Source of the DNA: Pseudomonadota bacterium
Lineage (GTDB): Bacteria > Pseudomonadota > Gammaproteobacteria > Acidiferrobacterales > Acidiferrobacteraceae
DNA: 9,398 nt
Direction: 5' to 3'
NCBI GenBank assembly: GCA_021797365.1
Contig: JAJZZU010000077.1
Location: 1 to 9,398 of the forward strand
The notes beneath the pieces were generated by a model. It searched no databases. It was not told the origin of the DNA and saw nothing but the letters and a program-made list of their open reading frames with translations. This document shows, piece after piece, positions 1 through 5,718 of the stretch (the first letter of the stretch is position 1; the number at the start of each line of letters is the position of its first letter). A program made the position numbers and the translations under genes.

Positions 1-353
1 CAGATCGAATTTGTCAGGCAATTCACTATAGACGACCTGCCTTCATCAGAAGAAAGAGCGTACCCAGGGACGCAAAGTAAAGACCGGTTTGAAGGGCGGC
101 CCGAGTATTTGTGCAGAAATATTCAATGTGCGGCACTCGAATATACAGATGCCGAAAAACCCAGTTTCACGCCATGCGGTTGTTTGTTCCGAGAACTGCC
201 TTGCGCGGCCTCCAGATTGAGGAGCCGTCGGACTCTCAGAAATTTGCGGCGGCAGAGGTTGAGATGCAGTTTTTCGATGGGCTACACGAAGACAACTTTT
301 ACTACGGTGAAACGGAAGAAATAAAAGCACAGCGACTGGGCACAAAACCCGAA
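1..353 (+). pseudogene. Unrecognised coding remnant, cut by the IS
   Basis: Reading from the window edge, the first plus frame stays open to 324. Its first 60 or so codons (about 1-180) give a hydrophilic, acidic protein-like sequence containing DDLPSSEERAYPGT and RPEYLCRNIQC. From about 180 the third plus frame looks more protein-like (IEEPSDSQKFAAAEVEMQFF, then HEDNFYYGETEEIKAQRL) and runs into the left end of the IS at 354. One reading is a single gene that lost frame near 180 and was truncated by the insertion. I do not recognise a family. The minus strand is also open here, so the coding assignment is weak. Confidence 0.25.
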
Positions 354-380
354 GGCTCCTCAGTAAAATTCGTGGGTGAG
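354..380 (+). repeat. IS left inverted repeat
   Basis: This 27-base end matches the reverse complement of 2050-2076 at 23 positions. The innermost 14 bases, AATTCGTGGGTGAG, are identical, as are the outer GGCTC and the TCAG that follows one variable base. The transposase stop codon (360-362 on the minus strand) is embedded in it. Confidence 0.9.
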
Positions 381-1610
381 CTTTGGCTCGGGAAGCTTGC
401 CAAGCGCATGATATAAAGCCATTTCCAGGATCTCCGGGGATCGGAAGCCATACGATTTTCTGATGGTCAGTTTGGCCTTGTTGTTCAGACCCTCGACGAT
501 GCCGTTGGAGATGGCCCCTTTGGCCTTGAACCAGTTCAGGATCAGCGGTCGGTGACGCCGGCACATGCGGGCGATCTTCTTCATGGGCTCGATCCGGGAG
601 CGCAGGGTGGCGGTGCACCAGGCGTCCAGGAACTTGCCGGCCCAGGTGGGGGACTGGTAGGTCCACAGCTGCTGGAAGTCTTCCTTCAACAGGTAGGCGC
701 GGACGCTTTTCAGGTTGTAACGCAGCAACTCCTTCAATCGCCCCTTCTGATTGACCGTGAGATTCCCGGCGCGTTTGAGAAGACACCAACGAGCTTTCTT
801 CAGGACCGGCTCACGGCCGTTACGCGCAAGCGTCCGGGCCTCCTCGGCGCGCACGTCATCCAAGGCGTCGTTCATCTTGGCGACGATATGGAAACGGTCG
901 AGGATATGCACGGCCTGGGAACAGCGCTCGCGGATGACCCGGATGTAGGGTCGCCACATATCCGAGCAGACGAACTCGATACCCGCGCAGGTCTCTTGCC
1001 CCAGCATAGTGAAGAAGCCCTCGAAGGTCTTCACGGTACGTTCCTTACCCACCCACAGGAGACGCACCATACCGGCCTCGATCTGATAGGCGAGCGTGAG
1101 ATATTTGTGCCCCCGGCACTAGGCGATCTCGTCGACCCCGAAGGCCTTGATGGGGCCCAAGACCCGGTGCTCCAATCCCCAGCGTACGACCCACTCGACC
1201 GAGCGGTAGACATGGTCCCAGGAGGTATGAAACGACCGGGGGACCTCCAGCCACGAGAGTTTCCGGGCCCAGGTCGCGAGAAACTGCATGTAGGCGGTGG
1301 TGAGATGATGTTTGCCCTCGGCCCAGGGCAGGATCTCGGCCGTGACCCCGCACGCGGGACAGTCCACACGCCGTCTGGCATACCGGAAGAAGACCGCGAA
1401 CCCCCAAAAAGGAATAAACTGAAAGCTCCGCTCCGGGAGTTTGTCATAACCCGCGCGGCGCTTCCCACAGCCCGAGCAATAGGGCTTGGAGCCTTGACGG
1501 GGAACCACCCCGACCTCGATGGTGTTCGGCTTCCCGGGGGCGAACCGGGCGTCTTTGTACACAAACCCCTTGAAATGATAACAGCGATTCAATAATGTCG
1601 TGAGTTCCAT
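360..1610 (-). pseudogene. ISL3-family transposase with an internal amber stop
   Basis: The reading frame spans 416 codons, a usual length for ISL3 transposases, and is interrupted once by TAG at codon 164 (1119-1121). Before the stop are an N-terminal zinc finger (Cys45, Cys48, Cys84, Cys87), the FFRYARRRVDCPACG segment and the first catalytic Asp in GVDEIA (Asp160). After it, in the same frame, come CRGHKYLTLAYQ, the second Asp in SDMW (Asp217) and the catalytic Glu in NGIVEGLNNKAK (Glu373), giving a complete DDE triad. Related transposases commonly have an aromatic residue, often Trp, where the stop lies, so a TGG to TAG transition is the simplest origin (inference). The start MELTTLLNRC agrees with the family N-terminus. 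The two pieces separate the zinc finger and first Asp from the rest of the catalytic core, so transposition activity is unlikely without amber suppression. Confidence 0.9.
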
Positions 1611-2047
1611 GACTAAGCGCGCAACCTCCTCGGAACTGAGTTCGCCACAGGCGTCTTCGGACGATCGGGCGAAGCTGAGAGTCTATTGTAAAGATATTGA
1701 CCGCTGGGCGGAAAGCTTAAGCGGGCTTCCCCGATCTGGATGTACCCGTGGGTGAACGGATCGTGGCGGAGTTCACGCCCTTTCTCTTAGCTGTGATCGC
1801 CGAACGGCGGACCAAGAAAACCGTGAAGAAATACGCCGACTATCTCTGGGTCCTGGGCGGTGAACTGATACGGCGCGTCAGCACCGACGAGAAAGCCCGC
1901 AAGCTTCCCGCGCGCACGCTGATCTTAAAACACATCGACGAAACGGGCGGGCCCCTGTGGCGCCATGCGCGTGATGAACAAGAACATGCGGTCTACGACG
2001 CGGTGTGTCGGCGGTTCTATCAGTTCCTGACCAGCACTAAGAGCTAA
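1609..2047 (+). pseudogene. ISL3-associated accessory protein, frameshifted
   Basis: The gene points away from the transposase and ends just inside the right inverted repeat. The frame from the ATG at 1609 reads MTKRATSSELSSPQ and then CKDIDRWAESLSGLP before losing sense and stopping at about 1755. The frame starting at 1733 continues as DLDVPVGERIVAEF and later KKYADYLWVLGGELIRRV, DETGGPLWRH and CRRFYQFL, ending at 2047. Removing one base from the C run at 1729-1732 joins them as SGLPDLDVPVGE, so this is a +1 frameshift. The joined product would be about 145 aa, mostly helical, with no membrane segment. From memory it resembles hypothetical proteins found beside ISL3 transposases and possibly the core-binding part of tyrosine recombinases, but I cannot confirm this. 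A shorter start at GTG 1748 would give 99 aa. Confidence 0.68.
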
Positions 2048-2049
2048 AT

Positions 2050-2076
2050 CTCACCCACGAATTCCGCTGAAGAGCC
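2050..2076 (-). repeat. IS right inverted repeat
   Basis: Partner of 354-380. Read on the minus strand it begins GGCTCTTCAG and ends AATTCGTGGGTGAG. It supplies the last codons and the new stop of the interrupted replication-type gene reading in from the right. Confidence 0.9.
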
Positions 2077-2085
2077 AGTATGTTT

Positions 2086-2200
2086 GGCGCTTTCCGCCAT
2101 ACCAGCTTGGCGCATTCCGCCTTTCTTGTATGGCGCATTCCGCCTATCCAGTATGGCGGAATCCGCCATACTTGTTTGGCAGGGCTCGCCAAGCAAGGTT
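2086..2200. repeat. Five 23-bp direct repeats, possible iterons
   Basis: GGC begins at 2086, 2109, 2132, 2155 and 2178, an exact 23-base period. Units 1-4 share GGCG, five variable bases, then CGCC (for example GGCGCATTCCGCC, GGCGGAATCCGCC), followed by an AT-richer tail such as TATCCAGTAT. Unit 5 is degenerate (GGCAGGGCTCGCC). Bases 2077-2085 look like the tail of a sixth unit cut by the IS. The repeats lie inside the coding region of the replication-type gene. As 23 is not a multiple of 3, successive units are read in different frames, so DNA-level function is likely. Iterons of a replication origin inside the initiator gene, as in phage lambda O, are one possibility. Confidence 0.75.
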
Positions 2201-2503
2201 GCTGCCAGCCGATCTAGGTCCACCTTGAAGTACATTTTCGCCGGGAGACCCCGCAGTTCCTCTTTCCAGAAGTGGGTTTGGCGCAGCTTGGCGCGCGCAT
2301 TTTCCTGCTCCCGGCGCCCCATACCAGTCTCCTCCTCCCATTCGGCCTGCGTTTTCCAAAACCAACCGTCTGGGTCTGAAGTGCGTTTTGTCCAATAAAT
2401 CGCCTGACTTAACAGAAGAGCAGGGAGCACCCCCCCCCCCCGACCACAGACACAAGGGCTCGATGAAAAGCGATCGGGCGATCTAGCAGCTCTGTGAGGT
2501 TTT

Positions 2504-3222
2504 TCATGCCGCCTCCTTGAACAACTCCAACTCCATCTGCCCCGGTATCACCGGCCGCACGCGCGGGCGCCGCACCCCGACGGCCTGCCGGCGCGCCTTG
2601 CGCTGTGCCAGTTGGATAGGATCACCGAAGAGATCAAAACCAATGATCGCGCCCATGGCGATCTCGGTGATCTTTTTGGGCTTGCGCCCAGCCCTCGATT
2701 TTGGTAGCGGCTCAAAAAGCATTTTTTGCCAGTCTGCACCCTGTCTGGAGGCAGCCGCTTTACGATTCCCTGGTACCGGAATTGCCGCAGGCGCCTTGCC
2801 ACATTTTTGATGGTCCGGTGGGTGCGGCCAAGCCGTGCAGCGGTTTGTATATAAGAAAAACCATGCGCCAGCCAAAACAGGATTTTGAAGTCCGCCCCGT
2901 TTTTTGGGTAGGTTTTCAAAATGGCCGAAAATTCCTGCTCGAGCAGGTTTTTCTTTGTCATCCTCACATTTTTAAGGAGGTCGCATATTTCGTTAGTGCT
3001 TAAACCTTCGCGCTCGCCCCCGTCAGTATATAGCCCTTTGACATCCGGCTTTTCGTCCTCGGGCCGGTATTCACTTTTTGCCCGTAAATTAAAGGCGATT
3101 TCGTTATAATCATCTCCTGATGATTCATCCAAGACCTCCCCTCGGTCCTCATCCAAAACCTCAACATCCTCCCCCCACCCGGGGGAGGCCATGCCGCAAA
3201 TGTCGTCCAAAGTAATATGCAT
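2504..3222 (-). CDS. HTH-domain protein with probable frameshift at an A6 run
   Basis: The start MHITLDDICGMAS at 3222 has a GAGG site about 10 bases upstream. Residues 15-60 are very acidic. Residues 110-150 form a helix-turn-helix resembling LuxR-type or sigma region 4 folds, with FKILFWLAHGFSYIQTAARL followed by TIKNVARRLRQ. This frame runs to codon 167 (QTGKK) at a run of six A (minus strand, 2722-2727). Beyond it the convincing frame is the one reading MLFEPLPKSRAGRKPKKITE, later GFDLFGDPIQLAQRKARRQA and ending ELELFKEAA at 2504. The end is well supported because its TGA overlaps the next ATG and its codons contain that gene's ribosome site. One extra A, or a -1 slip, joins the halves into about 239 aa. 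The alternative is an unshifted 224-residue protein ending at 2548. A regulator of the downstream replication-type gene is a reasonable inference. Confidence 0.65.
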
Positions 3223-3574
3223 AAAAACAAGCCTCGCACAAATCAAAACAATGCAAGCTCGGCCGGGTCGGAGCGGGAAAAACGAAGGGCGCACGGAAGC
3301 GCCGGAGATAGCCGGATTTTGGGCGCAGAAAAGCGCCTGAGTGGAGACATTTTTGAGGATTTAGGGACCCGAATTCAGGACGGATCTGTCCTGGGGGTCC
3401 GCTTTTCAACCAGTAGCAAATGCAAGGAGGCTAGTGGCCGGACGTAAAGCTATTTAAAGTTCAGTGAAGCCATCAGTGCTATTTTTGTTGCGCGCCCAGC
3501 TAGCGCGAGGGTTGCCCCTAATCGAAATGGTAGCAGAGTCAAAACGGGTGTCAAGGGGCTTGGAAGGATCGGTG
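3223..3574. other. Gap with a nested hairpin, no convincing gene
   Basis: Short frames occur on both strands but none has a ribosome site or recognisable composition. The clearest structure is a two-part dyad at 3365-3400: GGACCC pairs with GGGTCC outside, and CAGGAC (3376-3381) with GTCCTG (3388-3393) inside, followed by GCTTTTC on the plus strand. It could be an operator or a weak terminator. The motif TCRGTGCTATTTTT occurs twice (3472-3485 and 3569-3582). The promoter for the HTH/replication-type pair should lie near 3230-3300 on the minus strand, but I see no strong -35/-10 pair. Confidence 0.4.
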
Positions 3575-3832
3575 CTATTTTTTCACTTTCCTTGGCCGAC
3601 CCCGCCCGCGCCGTGCCTGTCGTTGCTCGGGCGACCGGTCCGATGAGTCGGTACCACCGACCTTGAACTGGGCCAGCCAGGCTTCAACCTGATCCATGTC
3701 CCAGCGCCTGTATTTTGATCCAGGCGTCCGCATGAAAGGCGGCATAGCCGCCCCGGCGCTGATCCTAGCCTTCAATCGTTCGTGGCTGATCCCCAAGATC
3801 AGCGCCACGTCTTGATCACTACCAATCCTCAT
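3575..3832 (-). CDS. Excisionase/AlpA-like HTH protein with AT-hook tail
   Basis: This is an 85-aa DNA-binding protein. Residues 1-25 (MRIGSDQDVALILGISHERL) form the helix-turn-helix. MPPFMRTPGSKYRRW and DMDQVEAWLAQF follow, the wing and C-terminal helix arrangement typical of small MerR/AlpA/excisionase-like regulators of phages and integrative elements. The C-terminus RRGRGRPRKVKK contains a GRP core flanked by basic residues, which fits an AT-hook. I chose ATG 3832 because GAGG lies 8 bases before it; ATG 3853 would add seven residues (MACEVQQ) with a poorer ribosome site. The open frame extends to 4285, but that part does not look protein-like and crosses the divergent gene. It sits in a decayed mobile region with an integrase 1.9 kb away, so a role in excision or lysogeny-type control is plausible but unproven. 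Confidence 0.72.
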   Translation of the reverse strand: MRIGSDQDVALILGISHERLKARISAGAAMPPFMRTPGSKYRRWDMDQVEAWLAQFKVGGTDSSDRSPEQRQARRGRGRPRKVKK

Positions 3833-3919
3833 CTGTTGAACCTCGCACGCCATCAATACAAGTATTTTCCACCGTGGCAAGCGGTATGTGGTGGCGAATA
3901 GCGGCTTAGAATGGTGTCC

Positions 3920-3941
3920 GATCACATGATCGTGCGTGATC
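3920..3941. promoter_or_regulatory. Dyad in divergent spacer, candidate operator
   Basis: GATCAC (3920-3925) and GTGATC (3936-3941) are perfect inverted half sites separated by 10 bases, with another GATCGTG between them. They lie between the excisionase-like gene and the divergent gene at 4007. A perfect TTGACA (3944-3949) follows immediately, with only a poor -10 (TAGCGT, 3968-3973) 18 bases further on. Binding here by the neighbouring HTH protein would place both genes under its control. This is inferred from position only. Confidence 0.35.
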
Positions 3942-4006
3942 CATTGACAGCGCGGGCCAGCGCCCATTAGCGTCATCTCTCGGCAACCACGTTCGGACGG
4001 GGCAAG

Positions 4007-4689
4007 ATGAGCAGCTGGTGGCATGCGATGGTCGGATCTTTTATCGGAACCGGGGTGGGTGGCGCCATAACAACCCATGTCGCGGAACGTCGGGCCCGAA
4101 GGGAGGAGCAGCAGGTTATAGTCGGAGCTCTCGCGGCCGTCCGCACTGAACTCCTGGTGGGCGTCAACCGTATTGGCGGTTCCGTTACCTCGGCATCGGC
4201 TTTTATTCAGTCGGGACAACCACTGCCAGTCACAGACGACTTGAGCCTGATGTATCGCACGCATGCGGCCGTTCTTCATGCCCACCTCTCTGCAAGCGAT
4301 GTCCTTATAGTGACCGTGGCTTATTCATGGCTGATGCAGTATGCGCGCGGTGGATACAATACTGGTGCCGCGAGCCGGTTCATCTCGGTTTTCGATCTCT
4401 ACATGTCGGTCGCCCACGCGCTTTATAAGGCCTACATACGCATGGGTGAGATCCTGGAGACGGACTACGGCCTTCCTGCCAGCTCGGAATTCGCCGTATT
4501 CGGCCTTGTGCCTACTCGATTGCAACCTTATGCGAGGGCGAACTAAAGACGCTATCGGGCGCCGATGCCAACACGGAAGAGCGCGCGAAGATTCTAAGCA
4601 TCAAAGCCTTTGCCGAGTGGATGAAATCCGACCTCAAGAAAAGAGGATTCGAAGGACCGGAGATTGTGAGCAGCCACGCAAAGCCTTGA
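4007..4689 (+). CDS. Membrane-anchored protein of unknown function, frameshifted near the end
   Basis: The frame from ATG 4007 (MSSWWHAMVG) runs 179 codons to TAA 4544-4546. Residues 5-25 are a short hydrophobic segment with glycine spacing (GSFIGTGVGGA), then a very basic and acidic stretch ERRARREEQQ. This suggests one N-terminal membrane helix with a cytoplasmic helical domain. The last 16 residues (PTRLQPYARAN and neighbours) look out of frame. The frame one base back, from about 4507, reads CAYSIATLCEGELKTLSGAD, then ERAKILSIKAFAEWMKSDL and ends VSSHAKP at 4689. It has no usable start of its own. One missing base near 4506-4508 would join them into about 227 aa. I recognise no family. 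A GGGG lies about 6 bases before the start. It converges on the pilin gene, whose terminator begins 15 bases after its stop. Confidence 0.6.
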
Positions 4690-4703
4690 TAGCACCGCAA
4701 CGA

Positions 4704-4737
4704 CAAAAAGAAAAGAGGGCGCAAACCTCGCGCCCTC
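4704..4737 (-). terminator. Intrinsic terminator of the pilin gene
   Basis: Read on the minus strand, GAGGGCGC and GCGCCCTC form a perfect 8-bp stem with a 7-base loop (GAGGTTT), followed at once by TTTTCTTTTT. It begins 23 bases after the pilin stop codon. The plus-strand side lacks a T run, so it should act mainly on pilin transcripts. Confidence 0.87.
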
Positions 4738-4760
4738 CCAATACCACCGTGATATCGATC

Positions 4761-5459
4761 TTACGGCGTGACAGAACCGTTCGGGCCAACCGAGGTCTCG
4801 CACAGCGAGACACCCGTGACACAGGCCGGAATCGTTTTTCCTGCACTATTGGTCTCGTTAACCGCAGAAGCCGAGCCATCAGCAACGACGGCGTTGATGA
4901 TATCCTTACCCAACGTTGCATTGCCCGTGCACGTCGCGCCAGCTCCTATCGTGATATAAACGGGCAATGAGATTCCAGGAGCGACCCAGGCCCCGGATGT
5001 GCCACCTCCCACCGAATTCGACTGCCCGGAGGCGACATCAACCTCACCACAATCCGTCGGCGTCGCCGGGCCCGTGGCCCCAGCACTTCCGATAAACGCA
5101 AAATTGATCGCGGGCGCGCCCGTGGTCCCACTCGCCGCCGGGTCGCCAGCCGTGTAGCTCAGCACCGGGCTACCCTGTCCCGCCGTGGGCGGGGTAGCGG
5201 CGGTGCCCTGCTTATTTGCCATAGCGACAAGGGTAACCTGGCCCGCCTGGGCTGCCGAAACCGCCGCCGTGGTGGCGGTGACCGCCGAATGGAAGTTCTG
5301 CGCCACGTCCTGAGCCTTCGTGGTCACGATGTATTTTTCATACTGGGGAATGGCGATGGCCGCCAGGATACCGATGATCGCGATCACGACCATCAACTCG
5401 ATCAAGGTAAAGCCGGCTTGGATACCGGCCACTACCGGGTTTTTTGTACGCATGGCCAT
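4761..5459 (-). CDS. pilA: Type IV major pilin precursor (PilA-like)
   Basis: This is a 232-aa type IVa prepilin. A short basic leader (MAMRTKNPVVAGIQAG) ends in Gly16 before FTLIELMVVIAIIGILAAIA, the class III signal cut and N-methylated at Phe17 by prepilin peptidase; Glu5 of the mature chain is present. The hydrophobic helix packs into the pilus core. The head domain is long for a type IVa pilin and rich in Ala, Gly, Ser and Thr. It has four cysteines (137, 177, 213, 220); Cys213 and Cys220 could form the C-terminal D-loop disulfide. GGAGG lies 5 bases before ATG 5459. A second in-frame ATG at 5453 would shorten the leader to 14 residues. A sigma-54-type promoter and a strong terminator make it a single-gene unit. 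The product would serve in twitching, attachment or DNA uptake. Other major-pilin-like genes cannot be excluded elsewhere in the genome. Confidence 0.93.
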   Translation of the reverse strand: MAMRTKNPVVAGIQAGFTLIELMVVIAIIGILAAIAIPQYEKYIVTTKAQDVAQNFHSAVTATTAAVSAAQAGQVTLVAMANKQGTAATPPTAGQGSPVLSYTAGDPAASGTTGAPAINFAFIGSAGATGPATPTDCGEVDVASGQSNSVGGGTSGAWVAPGISLPVYITIGAGATCTGNATLGKDIINAVVADGSASAVNETNSAGKTIPACVTGVSLCETSVGPNGSVTP

Positions 5460-5519
5460 TAATTCCTCCCAACCTCAATAGCACCGGTTCACAATGAACG
5501 GTGTACGTGGCATAAAAGG

Positions 5520-5535
5520 TGCAGGATTCATACCA
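5520..5535 (-). promoter_or_regulatory. Sigma-54 (RpoN) promoter of the pilin gene
   Basis: The minus strand reads TGGTATGAATCCTGCA, close to the -24/-12 consensus TGGCAY-N6-TTGCA. GG and GC are separated by exactly 10 bases. It lies 61 bases before the pilin start, leaving a leader of roughly 50 bases. Major pilin genes in many proteobacteria use RpoN with the PilS-PilR two-component system. No PilR site could be identified by eye. Confidence 0.65.
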
Positions 5536-5703
5536 AACGGAACCATAAGGAAACGATGATTGGTGAGCGCTGAATCGTAACCCCTTCACGCATAAAGGGT
5601 CTCTTGGAATCTCCAAAAAGCTGACGGTCGGATTCGGTAGGATTGGCCCGATAAGCGGCGAGGTAGAGCCTCACCGCGGGTGATGGGGTGGTGGCCCGCC
5701 ATG

Positions 5704-5718
5704 TGACGCAGAACGTCA
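5704..5718. repeat. TGACG-N5-CGTCA dyad at the integrase 3' end
   Basis: TGACGCAGAACGTCA overlaps the integrase stop codon. It matches 7044-7058 at 13 of 15 positions. About 62 bases to its left, 5637-5658 matches 6986-7007 at 18 of 22 positions in the same orientation. These may be remnants of a direct duplication around the integrase, such as attachment-site halves. Confidence 0.4.

Larger units (their letters stand above)
354..2076. mobile_element. ISL3-family insertion sequence, inactivated
   Basis: A 1723-bp element is bounded by 27-bp imperfect inverted repeats (354-380 and 2050-2076) that both begin GGCTC at the outer edge. It encodes an ISL3-type DDE transposase on the minus strand and a divergent accessory protein on the plus strand. 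The transposase stop codon lies inside the left inverted repeat and the accessory gene ends 2 bases before the right one, so the boundaries fit tightly. The 8 bases outside each end (aacccgaa at 346-353, agtatgtt at 2077-2084) do not match. The target duplication typical of ISL3 elements is therefore missing, which suggests a rearrangement or deletion at one side. Both internal genes are broken, so the copy should need a transposase supplied in trans. Confidence 0.88.
2044..2507 (-). pseudogene. Phage/plasmid replication-type winged-helix protein, truncated
   Basis: The start ATG at 2507 overlaps the TGA of the upstream gene (ATGA) and has an AAGGAGG ribosome site. The first 22 codons give MKNLTELLDRPIAFHRALVS. 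A run of 12 G (2430-2441) then breaks the frame; 10 or 13 G would restore it. From 2430 the protein continues VLPALLLSQAIYWTKRT, DPDGWFWKTQAEWEEETG and then RREQENARAKLRQ and PAKMYFKVDLDRL. This pattern is familiar from winged-helix proteins in phage and plasmid replication modules, a resemblance judged by eye. The C-terminal part is encoded by 23-bp repeats (MADSAIL, RRNAPYK, MAESAKH), and the last residues SSAEFVGEI come from the IS end. The true 3' end is lost and is not found on the other side of the IS. Confidence 0.72.

Noticed and set aside
46..789. Long minus-strand open frame crossing the left IS end
   Set aside because: It overlaps the transposase in another frame, crosses the IS boundary and has composition typical of a GC-rich shadow frame.
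552..1595. 347-codon plus-strand open frame opposite the transposase
   Set aside because: It is antisense to a clear ISL3 transposase with zinc finger and DDE residues; length results from high GC content.
2086..2200. CRISPR array
   Set aside because: The repeats are contiguous 23-bp units without unique spacers, and no cas genes are nearby.
3464..3646. 60-codon plus-strand frame
   Set aside because: It overlaps the 3' end of the excisionase-like gene antisense, has no ribosome site and shows no family features.
3973..4285. N-terminal extension of the excisionase-like frame up to 4285
   Set aside because: It is antisense to the 4007 gene and its residues do not resemble the domain; a ribosome site supports the start at 3832.
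4341..4970. 209-codon plus-strand frame across the pilin terminator
   Set aside because: It runs antisense into the pilin gene and through a perfect terminator hairpin.
5582..5599. Terminator for the integrase gene (CCCTT/AAGGG stem)
   Set aside because: Five pairs with an 8-base loop and no T run on the minus strand; too weak.
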